The notes under the pieces are model-generated. The model saw nothing but the letters and a program-made list of their open reading frames with translations, did not search any database and had not been told where the DNA came from. This document shows, in pieces, positions 6,126-13,692 of a stretch of 22,285 nt of DNA. A program made the translations under genes and the position numbers. Source of the stretch: Thermoflexus hugenholtzii JAD2 (lineage in GTDB: Bacteria > Chloroflexota > Dehalococcoidia > UBA2979); NCBI GenBank assembly GCA_945889565.1, contig CAMDBZ010000006.1:1-22285 (forward strand), given 5' to 3'. Numbering within the stretch: the stretch's first letter is position 1; each line of letters starts with the position of its first letter.

Positions 6126-7357
6126 GCACGCGCGCGCGCCGCGCGATGCTGGTGGGCGGCTGCGTGGCCGCCGGCGCGGCGCTCGCGTGGTGGCTGCCGG
6201 CATGGGTCGCGGTCGTCGGGGCGGCGAGCGCGGGCACGCTGGCCGCATTGCTGGGGACGCGCGCGGGCGCGTCGATGTCCGCGCCGGCGCGCGCGACGTC
6301 GGTGGCCGCACCCGCCTCGCTGCCGCTGGGCGGGCTCGTGGCGCTGCTCGAGCCGCTGGGCGAGGGCGTGGCGCTGTTCGATCGCGAGCTACGGCTGGTG
6401 GCTGCGAACGCGGCCGCCGACGCGATTCTGGGCCGCGCGGTGGGGGCGATGGCCGGCGCGACGCTGGTGCAGGCGCTGCGCGATCACGACCTCGCGCAGC
6501 TGACGCGGTCGGCGAGCGGCGTGGCCACGGCGGTGCACCTGTCCGGTCCGGGGCGCGACGCGCAGGCGCTGGCGCGGCGCGTCGGCGAGGGCGAGGCGTA
6601 TACGTTGCTCGTGGTGCGCGACGAGACCGAGCTCGCGCACGCGCGGCGTGCGCGCACGGAGCTGGTGGCGCACCTCTCGCACGAGCTGCGCACGCCGCTC
6701 GCGGCCGTGCGCGCCGTCGCCGAGACGCTGCGGTCCGGCGTCGACGACGAAGCGGAGCGACAGCGCTTTCTCGACCTGCTGATCGAGCAGGTGGATCGGC
6801 TCGCGGTGGTCGTCGATCGGCTGCTGCGCCTGGCGCGGCTGGAGTCCGGCCAGGAGGCGTTCACGCTCAGTGCGGTGGAGCCGGACGCGCTGCTGGCGGC
6901 GGCCGCGCGGCGCGTGGCCCCGCTCGCGGAGCGCCGCGCGGTGCACCTCGACGTGCAAGCGGCGGGCAGCGCGGTGCGCGCGGATCGCGAGCGGGTGCTG
7001 GAGGTGCTGTCGAACCTGCTCGACAACGCGCTGCGCTACGGCCCGGATGGCGGCCGGCTGGAGCTTGGCAGCGCGCCCGACGCCGACGGGATGGTGCGCT
7101 TCTGGGTGCGCGACGACGGTCCGGGCATCCTCCCCAGCGACCGCGAGCGCATCTTCGAGCGGTTCTACACGGGCGACGCGGCGCGTGCCGCGGGCGGCGG
7201 CACGGGGCTGGGGCTCTCGATCGCGCGGCAGATCGTGCAGCGACTCGGCGGGCGCATCTGGGTGGCAGAGGAGGCGCGCGGCGCGCGCATCTGCTTCACG
7301 CTGCCGCAGTCGACGGACGCCGCAGGCGCAAGCGACGACGAGCGCGCGGCGGGCTAG
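6122..7357 (+). CDS. PhoR-like sensor histidine kinase
   Basis: A 411-aa membrane sensor kinase. The first ~45 residues form one or two hydrophobic segments (AMLVGGCVAAGAALAWWLP and VAVVGAASAGTLAALLG), with almost no extracytoplasmic loop. A PAS-like domain follows (about 70-170, LEPLGEGVALFDRELRLVAANAAA), then HisKA with His187 in LSHELRTPLAAVRA. The C-terminal HATPase_c domain has the N box NLLDNALRY (Asn298), G1 DDGPGI, the F box ERFYTGD and G2 GTGLGLSIA. It is expected to autophosphorylate and pass phosphate to the upstream-encoded regulator. The GTG start overlaps that gene's TGA. The minimal periplasmic part suggests membrane or cytoplasmic sensing, as in PhoR. Its TAG stop is nested with the ROK gene's stop on the opposite strand in CTAG. 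Confidence 0.93.
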   Translation: MSTRARRAMLVGGCVAAGAALAWWLPAWVAVVGAASAGTLAALLGTRAGASMSAPARATSVAAPASLPLGGLVALLEPLGEGVALFDRELRLVAANAAADAILGRAVGAMAGATLVQALRDHDLAQLTRSASGVATAVHLSGPGRDAQALARRVGEGEAYTLLVVRDETELAHARRARTELVAHLSHELRTPLAAVRAVAETLRSGVDDEAERQRFLDLLIEQVDRLAVVVDRLLRLARLESGQEAFTLSAVEPDALLAAAARRVAPLAERRAVHLDVQAAGSAVRADRERVLEVLSNLLDNALRYGPDGGRLELGSAPDADGMVRFWVRDDGPGILPSDRERIFERFYTGDAARAAGGGTGLGLSIARQIVQRLGGRIWVAEEARGARICFTLPQSTDAAGASDDERAAG

Positions 7358-8250
7358 CGCGCGGCGTCCTGCCAGTACGCGTACGCGCCGTGCAGCGCGG
7401 CCGTGTCGCTGAGCGCCGCCGCGACGACATCGTCGGCGCCGAGCGCGAGGTACGGTCCGGCGGCGGCGAGGCGCGCGCGGACGGGGTCCAGCAGCAACGC
7501 GCCGGCCTGCGCGACGCCTCCGCCGACGACGATGCGCTGTGGCATGAAGCAGTACGCGAGCGTGAGCACGCCGGTGGCGAACGCGGCGGCGACGGCGGCG
7601 AACAGCTCGCGGGCGTGGGGGTCGCCGGCGGCGGCGCGCGCGGAGACCGCGGCGGGGTCGTCGCCGCTCAGGCGTGCGAGCGCGGTGCCGGAGGCGAGCT
7701 GCTCGACGGTGTCACCGGTGTGCCAGTCGATCACGGTCTGGCCGACCTCGCCGAGCGAGCGGCGGCCGTGCAGCAGCCGGCCGCCGATGATCACGCCTGC
7801 GCCCACGCCCGTGCTGCACGTGACGTACACCAGATCGTCGACGCCGCGGCCGGCGCCCGCGCGGTGTTCGCCGAGCGCCGCGAGGTCGGCGTCGTTGCCG
7901 AGCAGCGTCGGCAGGCCGGTCGCGGCCTCGAGCGCGGCGGCCTGCACACCGTCGCGCCAGCCCGGGAGGTTCGGCAGCAGCGGCACGCGCCGCGCCGCGT
8001 AGTCGACGATGCCCGGGACGGCGACGACGAGCGCAGCAGCCGGCCGCCCGGCCCGCGCGGCAGCCGCGATCGCGTGCGCGGCCAGCCGTTGCAGCGCGGC
8101 AGGGTCATCGGGCGGCGTCGGCACGACCTCGAGCACGTCGACGCGGTCGACGGAGTGCGCGAGCGCGACGCGCAGGCGCGTGCCGCCGAGGTCGATCGCG
8201 ACGATCGTGGGGCCGTCCTGCGGGTCGGGGTGCGAGGGGTTGGGGGGCAC
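7354..8250 (-). CDS. ROK family sugar kinase (glucokinase-like) lacking the zinc motif
   Basis: The 298-aa protein has the ROK/actin-like ATPase fold: phosphate-binding loop VAIDLGGTRLRVAL near residue 20, the catalytic segment LGNDADLAALGEH containing the general-base Asp, and GVGAGVIIGGRLLHG. C-terminal VVGGGVAQAG is the adenosine-side loop. ROK kinases phosphorylate glucose, ManNAc or related sugars with ATP. The usual GH followed by CxCGxxGCxE zinc-binding signature is replaced here by GEVGQTVIDWHTGDTVEQLASG. The zinc cysteines and the histidine of GH are therefore absent. The sugar specificity is not inferable. GTG at 8250 is the best start, lacking a strong Shine-Dalgarno. Longer upstream frames encode Ala/Arg-rich low-complexity sequence. 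Convergent with the histidine kinase. Confidence 0.87.
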   Translation of the reverse strand: MPPNPSHPDPQDGPTIVAIDLGGTRLRVALAHSVDRVDVLEVVPTPPDDPAALQRLAAHAIAAAARAGRPAAALVVAVPGIVDYAARRVPLLPNLPGWRDGVQAAALEAATGLPTLLGNDADLAALGEHRAGAGRGVDDLVYVTCSTGVGAGVIIGGRLLHGRRSLGEVGQTVIDWHTGDTVEQLASGTALARLSGDDPAAVSARAAAGDPHARELFAAVAAAFATGVLTLAYCFMPQRIVVGGGVAQAGALLLDPVRARLAAAGPYLALGADDVVAAALSDTAALHGAYAYWQDAAR

Positions 8251-8352
8251 GGCGCCAGCGTGGCACGCGCGTGCGCGCACGGCAACGCGGGCCGCGCGTC
8301 GGGGCAGGGGCGCTGGCGCGTGCGGAGCCACGAAACACGATCGGGGTACCCG

Positions 8353-9132
8353 CTAGGTGTTGCCGGCCGGTCCCGGAGGCGAGGCGGGTACGCCGGGAGG
8401 CAGCCCAGGTGTCGGCGCGGGCCCGCCCGGCGCGGGCTGCTGGGCGGGCGGCGCGCCGGGCGCGTTGGGCGCGGCGGCGCCCGCGGCGAAGCGGCAGACC
8501 ACGATGAGTGGGGTGGCCTCCGGCAGCGGCGCGCTGGCGTACTGGTCGTTCCACGGCGCGTTGACGAAGGCGGGCGCGCCGACGAGGTAGCCGACGAGGC
8601 CGCCGCCCGTGCGGTTGGCCCACACGGCGGCGACGGCGCAGCCCGCCGCGCGCGCGGCGTTCACGGCGCCGTCCACCGGCCCACCGCCCCACACGACGAG
8701 CGCGAAGCCGCCCGCGGCAGGCACGCTGCCGGTCAGCGCGGCCGCGGGCGCCACCGCGACCGCGGGCGGGGTCGTGGGTGTGGAGGCCGCGGCGGGCGGC
8801 GCGGCGGCGGCAACGGCGCGGAGGTACGAGCTCACGACCCAGCCGGTGCGTGCCCCACCGGAATCGACGAACTGCCATTCGAAGCCGTCGGCGGGGCGCA
8901 GGCCGGACAGCACGAGCACCGTGCTGCCGTCGGGGAGGCAGGCGAGCACCTCGCCGGTCAGCCCGGGGTTGGCGCGCAGGCGCAGGCAATCGCCGTCGGC
9001 GTCCACGACCGCGGTGGTGCCGGGGTCGAGCGCTGCGGCGGGGACGGGGGCGCGCAGCGTGGCGAGCAGCGCGAGCGCGAGGGCGAGCACGGCGAGGAGG
9101 GGGGCGCGGCGAGACGACGGGTGGAGCCGCAC
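8353..9132 (-). CDS. Secreted SH3b-domain protein with unknown C-terminal domain
   Basis: A 259-aa exported protein. A signal peptide (PLLAVLALALALLATL) ends near AAALD at about residue 35. A bacterial SH3 domain follows at about 38-106 (CLRLRANPGLTGEVLACLPDG, then GWVVSSYL). An Ala/Pro/Thr linker leads to a compact second domain of about 80 residues (FALVVWGGG, AGCAVAAVWANR, LVGYLVGAPAFVN, PLIVVCRF). The last ~40 residues are Pro/Gly/Ala-rich, like a cell-wall or surface-spanning tail. SH3b domains commonly bind peptidoglycan or cell-surface ligands. I have no named family for the second domain. GTG at 9132 is preceded by a perfect AGGAGGT. Two tandem hairpins precede that site. Divergent from the MerR-type regulator. 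Confidence 0.85.
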   Translation of the reverse strand: MRLHPSSRRAPLLAVLALALALLATLRAPVPAAALDPGTTAVVDADGDCLRLRANPGLTGEVLACLPDGSTVLVLSGLRPADGFEWQFVDSGGARTGWVVSSYLRAVAAAAPPAAASTPTTPPAVAVAPAAALTGSVPAAGGFALVVWGGGPVDGAVNAARAAGCAVAAVWANRTGGGLVGYLVGAPAFVNAPWNDQYASAPLPEATPLIVVCRFAAGAAAPNAPGAPPAQQPAPGGPAPTPGLPPGVPASPPGPAGNT

Positions 9133-9145
9133 GGCGTGACCTCCT

Positions 9146-9190
9146 GGGCGCGAGGGTCGCGCCCACCCTGCTGCCCGGCGTCCCGGGCAG
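9146..9190 (-). promoter_or_regulatory. Two tandem perfect hairpins in the leader of the SH3b gene
   Basis: Hairpin A: an 8-bp stem GGGCGCGA/TCGCGCCC with a three-base loop (9146-9164). It ends directly against the AGGAGG ribosome-binding site at 9140-9145. Hairpin B: an 8-bp stem CTGCCCGG/CCGGGCAG with a four-base loop (9171-9190). Both lie in the transcribed leader if the minus-strand TACACT at 9207-9212 is the -10 box. This suggests control of translation or RNA stability. It matches no riboswitch class that I recognise. Confidence 0.6.
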
Positions 9191-9206
9191 TGCCCCGCCT
9201 CGGAGC

Positions 9207-9212
9207 AGTGTA
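9207..9212 (-). promoter_or_regulatory. Possible -10 box for the SH3b gene
   Basis: On the minus strand TACACT (TANNNT) would place the transcription start near 9200 and give a ~68-base leader containing both hairpins. No convincing -35 is seen. Confidence 0.3.
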
Positions 9213-9328
9213 CGGGGCGCTGGAGGTGCGGCCCACCCCGGAGACCGGACGGCACGGCGTGCGGGGACGGGGTGCCCACGTCTGGTGCAGGCTGGGACTT
9301 CCCGATGCACGAGCCTTGCACAGCCTCG

Positions 9329-9334
9329 TACGCT
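9329..9334 (+). promoter_or_regulatory. Candidate -10 box for a leaderless MerR-regulator mRNA
   Basis: TACGCT ends seven bases before the ATG at 9341 and no Shine-Dalgarno is present, the same geometry as at the toxin, response-regulator and MFS genes. MerR-type regulators often act on their own divergent region, here shared with the SH3b gene. Confidence 0.4.
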
Positions 9335-9340
9335 CCATAC

Positions 9341-10258
9341 ATGCGCTATTCCGTGCAGGCGGCGGCGATCGCGACCGGGGTGTCGGAGAGCAGGCTGCGC
9401 ACGTGGGAGCGGCGTTATGGCGTGCCGCTCCCGGCGCGCTCGGAGAGCGGACGGCGGCTGTACGAGGAGGCGGACCTGGCGGTCGTGCGGCGCATGGCGG
9501 CGCTGGTGGGCGCGGGCATCCCGGCCTCCGAGGCGGCCCGCGGCGCGCTGACGGAGCGCGCCATCGAGCAGCTCGCGCCGGCCGGCGTCGCGGCCGACCC
9601 GCGCGTCGCGGAGCTTGTCGAGGCGGCGCGTGCGCTCGACGCTGCGCACATCGCGACGCTGCTCGCGGCTGCGAGCACGGTGCAGCGTGGCGGCGGCGGT
9701 GGCTGGGGCGTGGCGGTCGATGCGCTCGTGACGCCGGCGCTCGCGCGCATGCGCGAGGAGTGGGCGGACGGCCGCCTGGCGCTCGCCGGCGAGCGGCTGA
9801 CGCTGGAGGCGGCGCACGTGGCGCTCGCGGTCGCGTTCGCGCGCGCGGACGAGCCGCCTCCGCACGCGCGGCTCGTGCTGCTTGCGTCGCCGCAGGATGA
9901 GCACCACGAGTTGCCGCTGCGTGCGCTGAGCCTGCTGCTGCGCGAGCGCGCGCTGCGCGTGGTATCGCTGGGTGCGGACCTGCCCGCGGCGGAGCTTGCG
10001 AGCGCGACCGCGCTCCTCGCGCCTGCGGCGGTGTGCATCGTGGGCACGGGCGTGACGAGCGGCGGTGCGCTGGCGCAGGCGGCGCGCGCGGTGGTTGGGT
10101 GCGGGCTGCCGTTGCAGCTCTTCATCGGTGGGGCGGTCGTTGCGAGTGGGCACATGCCCGATTCGGCGCCGGGCGTGCGCCTGGCGGGCAGCGTGGTGGC
10201 AATGGCGGACGCGATTGCGCAGGTGCTGGCGGTGCCTGCGCGCAGGCGACGCCGCTAG
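9341..10258 (+). CDS. MerR-family regulator with B12-binding-type domains (CarH/LitR-like)
   Basis: A 305-aa protein. The N-terminal MerR helix-turn-helix (residues 1-70) reads YSVQAAAIATGVSESRLRTWERRYG, the RTWERRYG hallmark of CarA/CarH/LitR-type regulators. A helical cap domain (about 85-180) and a Rossmann-type cobalamin-binding domain (about 175-300) follow, with SPQDEHHELPL and VVSLGADLPAAEL. In CarH light sensors, adenosylcobalamin is held by a lower-ligand His and a W-x9-EH cap motif. Here Trp141 and Glu151 are kept, but Arg152 replaces the His and Ala142 follows the Trp. His189 could still be the lower ligand. Light-dependent control is therefore doubtful. The correspondences are aligned by eye. 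Targets are unknown; the divergent SH3b gene is a candidate. Confidence 0.88.
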   Translation: MRYSVQAAAIATGVSESRLRTWERRYGVPLPARSESGRRLYEEADLAVVRRMAALVGAGIPASEAARGALTERAIEQLAPAGVAADPRVAELVEAARALDAAHIATLLAAASTVQRGGGGGWGVAVDALVTPALARMREEWADGRLALAGERLTLEAAHVALAVAFARADEPPPHARLVLLASPQDEHHELPLRALSLLLRERALRVVSLGADLPAAELASATALLAPAAVCIVGTGVTSGGALAQAARAVVGCGLPLQLFIGGAVVASGHMPDSAPGVRLAGSVVAMADAIAQVLAVPARRRRR

Positions 10259-10767
10259 CGCGCGCGCGACGCGGCGACGGCGCGCGCGACGCGGCCCGCG
10301 AGCAGCCACGGGTCGAACGGCTTCTGGATCGCGTCCTGCGCGGGCAGCTCCATGCGCGCCTCGAGCGCGCGGTGCCCTGTCATGATCACGACCGGCAGCT
10401 CCGGATCGAGCTCGCGCAGGCGCGCGAGGAACTCGCGGCCGTCCATGACCGGCATTTCCAGGTCGAGCAGCACTGCGTCGGGGCGAGCCTCGGTGAGCGC
10501 GGCCAGCGCTTCTTCGCCGTTGGTTGCGGTGGTCACGGTGAAGCCGGCTTCTTGGAGCGAGAGCTCGGCGAGCCGGCGCACGCCAGCGTCATCGTCGACG
10601 ACGAGCACGCGCGTGGGCTGTGGTACGGGCAGTTGTGCGGGGTCTGCGTCGAGGGAGCCGCGCGGGAGCGCGTCGCGCACTGGTGGCGTGGCGGGCTCGA
10701 TGGTGGGGCGCTGCTCGGAATTCGGTTCGCGCAGCAGCCAGTCGAGCAGCGGTTGGGGACTGGTCAT
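10255..10767 (-). CDS. Single-domain (CheY-like) response regulator with N-terminal extension
   Basis: A 170-aa protein with a low-complexity N-terminal extension of about 50 residues (Pro/Glu/Arg-rich). A complete receiver domain follows: RVLVVDDDAGVRRLAE (acidic pocket), VLLDLEMPVMDG with the phosphoacceptor Asp, VVIMTGH, and IQKPFD with the conserved Lys. There is no output domain, so it probably acts by protein-protein contact or as a phosphorelay intermediate. ATG at 10767 is preceded by AGGG about eight bases upstream. It follows the frameshifted hybrid-less sensor kinase in the same direction after ~130 bases and is its likely partner. Its TAG is nested with the opposing MerR regulator's TAG in a CTAG palindrome. 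Confidence 0.88.
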   Translation of the reverse strand: MTSPQPLLDWLLREPNSEQRPTIEPATPPVRDALPRGSLDADPAQLPVPQPTRVLVVDDDAGVRRLAELSLQEAGFTVTTATNGEEALAALTEARPDAVLLDLEMPVMDGREFLARLRELDPELPVVIMTGHRALEARMELPAQDAIQKPFDPWLLAGRVARAVAASRAR

Positions 10768-10898
10768 GCGGCGCCCTTGTATGGTGTGTAGCCCGGGCAC
10801 ATTCGCAGTTCGGGGAGCTACGCGCACGCTGTCCGTCCCCAGCCTGTGCGCAAGCCGTCCACGCCGGAGCGGTGCGCAGACCCGCTGTGCACGGCGCG

Positions 10899-12613
10899 CT
10901 AGCCCCCGGGAACGTCCGTGCTTGCTGCGAGACCTATCGGCTGCACCGCGGGGACGGTCGGCGGGAGGCGCAGCGAGAACTCTGCGCCGGAGCCGGGGTT
11001 CGGCGTGAAGGACAACTCCGCGCCGAGGTGCCGCGCGATGCGGCGCGAGATGTACAGGCCGAGGCCCAGGCCTTCGCCGCGCGCCTTCGGCTGCTCGCTG
11101 CGATAGAAGCGCTGGAAGATATAGGGCTCTACGTCGGGGCGGATGCCGGCGCCGTTGTCGCGCACGCGCACCTCCACGCCGCCGTCCGCGGCGCGGGCGA
11201 GGGTCACGGTGATCGCGGGCTGCGCGGGGTCGGCGTACTTCGCGGCGTTGTCCAGCAGGTTGCCGATCACCTGGCGCAGCCGCTGTTCGTCGGACTCGAC
11301 GATCGCGCTGTCCTCTGGGTACACCTGCGTGACGGTGACGCTGGTATAGCGCTGGCAGAGCGCGGCGATCTCTGTGCGCATGATTCCCTGCAGCGACAGC
11401 GGCTCGACTTCGAGCTCGATCGTGCCTGTCTCCAGCCGCGCGACGTCGAGAAACAGCGACACGGCGTGTTGCATGCGCTCCGCCTGCTGCGCGATCACCT
11501 CGATGGCCTCGCGCGTCTCCGCTTCGAGGAGCGCTGCTGGCTCTGCAGCCGGCGCGCGAGCATGCGCGCGAAGCCGAGCACGCTCGTGAGCGGGCCGCGC
11601 AGCTCGTGCGAAGCGAGCACGAGGAAGCCCTCGCGCACCCGCTCGTCGCCGAGGCCTTCGAAGATCAGCACGGCGCCGCCGCCAGGTAGCGGGCTGCTGC
11701 GCACGCGGGCGGGCAATTCGCTGGCGTTGCGTGCGATAAACGTCGTGTCGCCGGCCCAGCGCTGCGCGCGCGCGATGCCCTCCAGCAGCGGGTCCGGAAC
11801 GTCGAAGGGCGGCGGCAGCAGCGCGCGAATCGGCGTGCCAGCGAGCTCCGCCGGCGTGCTGGCGAGCGCGGCGGCGGCCGCCGGGTTTGCGAAGCGAACG
11901 GCGGTGGTGGCGTCCAGCTCCAGTACGCCGACGCCGGTGGCCTGCATCAGCGCGGCCAGACGCGCGCGTTCGAGCTCGGTGGCCCAGAGCGAGCGGCGGC
12001 GCAGCACGCTCACGCGCACGAGCAGCGCCACGGCGATCGCGCCGGCAGCGAGGCCGGCGATGGCGAGTGCCCGCGTCAGCTCGTCGACGCGGTCCGCGTC
12101 GGCGCGGGCGTCCGCGATGTCGCTGCGCAGCGCATCGGAGACTTCGGTGATCGCGGCGTGGAACGCGACGAACGCCTGCACCGCGGCCTCGGCGGCTTGC
12201 GGGGGGGCGCTGCTGGACGCGCCCGCGCTGGCGTTGGCGATGCTGGCGTCTCCGATCGCGGCGAGCGCGCGCGCGCGCGCGGCGATGTTCGCGATGGCTT
12301 GTCCCCGCACGCTCTTGCCCGCGCGCTGGTCGAGGGCTACGACCTGGCCCTCGAGCGTGCGGCGGTGACGGGCGTAGTCCGCGCGGGCTGCGGCGTCGTC
12401 CACGGCGACCGCGAGCACCCAGCTGGTCGCCAGCATGGCGCTGGCGTCCTGCAGCGCGTGCAGGTCGGCGAGGCACGGCTCGATGCGCTCGATGACGGCG
12501 CGCTCGTGCTGGTGCTCGCGGCCGTTCGCGATCGCGAGCAGCACGGCCACGGCGAAGAGCGCGAGCGTGAGCGTGCCGCACGCGAGCTCGAGCCGGCCGA
12601 CGTAGCGTCTCAC
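10899..12613 (-). pseudogene. Membrane sensor histidine kinase, interrupted by an apparent one-base frameshift (or sequencing error)
   Basis: The full kinase is spread over two frames. Frame one starts at GTG 12613: TM helix (10-29), an extracytoplasmic helical region (30-180), TM helix (183-204), a PAS-like domain (about 215-320) and HisKA with His336 in LASHELRGPLTS. It then runs into junk and stops at 11495. Frame two continues from about 11545 with ALLEAETREAIEVIAQQAER, then the N box VIGNLLDNAAKYA, DNGAGI and GLGLGLYISRRIA, ending at 10899. Adding one base near 11533-11545 would join them as RLQSQ-PALLEAETRE, a normal HisKA dimerisation hairpin. Both halves keep all catalytic motifs, which favours a recent mutation or an assembly error. 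It lies between the metallohydrolase and the response-regulator genes, the latter being its likely partner. Confidence 0.8.
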
Positions 12614-12656
12614 GGTGGCGGCGCCGCCTGGCGACGGGGGCGCGCGTCGCGCACGC

Positions 12657-13622
12657 TCACGCCATGCCGTGGAGCTGCAGCACGGTGTGCGCGACGAGCA
12701 TGTGCAGCTCGATGCGGCGTGCGAGTGGCTGGCCGTCCTGTCCCATCTCGACGAGCACTGGCGTGAGCGCCGCGACGTGCCGGCCGAGCGAGAGCGAGCT
12801 CGTGCTGCGGCCTGGGGTCGCGGTGACGTCGGCGCCGCCCGGGGCTTGCGCTTGCCCGTTCGCGCTATTGCCGGAGCTGGCAGCGTTGGGGCCGCGCGAG
12901 AAGAAGCGGTCGCGGGGTACGACCAGTCGCGCATTGACTGCGGCGGCGAGCGCTTCGGCGATCGTCGCGGACGCGGGACCGGCGCCGCTGGTGATCGTCT
13001 GACCGAGGTACGCGGTCCCGTTCTGCGGGCGCTCGCCGTAGAAGGCCCACGATTCGTGCATGTCGATGAGCAGGTCGACGTGGTGCGCCGTCGCCAGCGC
13101 GGTGATGGCGGCGGCCATGCGCGCCATCGGCAGGCCGTCCGGGTTGCCGGGGTAGAGGCGGTTGAGGTCGCCCAGCTCGGGCAGGGTGCGCTCGAGCGTG
13201 CGGATGGCGAGCGCGTTGGCGCGCGGGACGACGATGAGGCTGCCGATCGCGGGTTGCCACGAGCGGAGCTCGTCGGCGGCGAGCCAGCCGCCCGGCTCGT
13301 TGCCGTGCACGCCGCCGAGCAGCAGCACTGTCGGGCCGGCGAGCCCGCTGTGCGTGACGTCGAACGACGCTTCCCACGGCGTGCCGGGCAGCAGCGCGGA
13401 GGTGCTGCGACCCGCTGCGGGCACGGGGCGTGGCGTGGGCGTGGCGGTGGGAGTGGCGAGCGTGGCGGCGCTGAGCGTCGTCGTCGAGGCGGTTGCCGCG
13501 CCGTCGCCGGACTCCGGGCTCCGCAGCACGCCCGCGCGCAGCGCGACGGCGGCGCCGAGCGCGCCCGCGCCGGCGAGGCGCAGGACGGCGCGACGGCTGC
13601 GCAGGCGGGCCGCGATCGCCAT
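12657..13622 (-). CDS. Tat-exported AstE/AspA-like zinc hydrolase (M14-related)
   Basis: A 321-aa protein of the succinylglutamate desuccinylase/aspartoacylase group. The zinc site is visible as GGVHGNE (His106, Glu109) and IDMHES (His189). DLNRLYPGN (152-160) and the late LVEMGQD, which carries the probable catalytic Glu, also match. Unlike the cytoplasmic AstE, it has a twin-arginine signal (SRRAVLR, Arg10-Arg11, then a hydrophobic stretch) and a Thr/Pro/Ala-rich linker to about residue 75, so it should fold before export. A peptide or amino-acyl amide substrate outside the cell is likely but unproven. ATG at 13622 has GGAG seven bases upstream. The GTG at 13628 is too close to it. It is followed by the sensor kinase gene after 43 bases. 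Confidence 0.83.
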   Translation of the reverse strand: MAIAARLRSRRAVLRLAGAGALGAAVALRAGVLRSPESGDGAATASTTTLSAATLATPTATPTPRPVPAAGRSTSALLPGTPWEASFDVTHSGLAGPTVLLLGGVHGNEPGGWLAADELRSWQPAIGSLIVVPRANALAIRTLERTLPELGDLNRLYPGNPDGLPMARMAAAITALATAHHVDLLIDMHESWAFYGERPQNGTAYLGQTITSGAGPASATIAEALAAAVNARLVVPRDRFFSRGPNAASSGNSANGQAQAPGGADVTATPGRSTSSLSLGRHVAALTPVLVEMGQDGQPLARRIELHMLVAHTVLQLHGMA

Positions 13623-13692
13623 CGGCACACTCCGCCGCTGGGGGCCTCCCGTCGGGCCGTCCGAGGGCCTTGCGGGCGGTGCTCGCGGCTCG

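Noticed and set aside
9133..9340. Possible known riboswitch (c-di-AMP, c-di-GMP, cobalamin or TPP) upstream of the SH3b gene
   Set aside because: The conserved sequence blocks of those classes as I know them are not present. Only two plain hairpins are seen.
6187..9900. A 1237-codon plus-strand open frame across the kinase, ROK, SH3b and MerR genes
   Set aside because: It is an out-of-frame or antisense shadow produced by very high GC. The product is Arg/Ala/Gly-rich low complexity with no domains, while well-supported genes occupy the same DNA.
8105..10309. A 734-codon minus-strand frame
   Set aside because: It spans several real genes in a wrong frame and is Arg-rich low complexity, as expected of GC-driven shadows.
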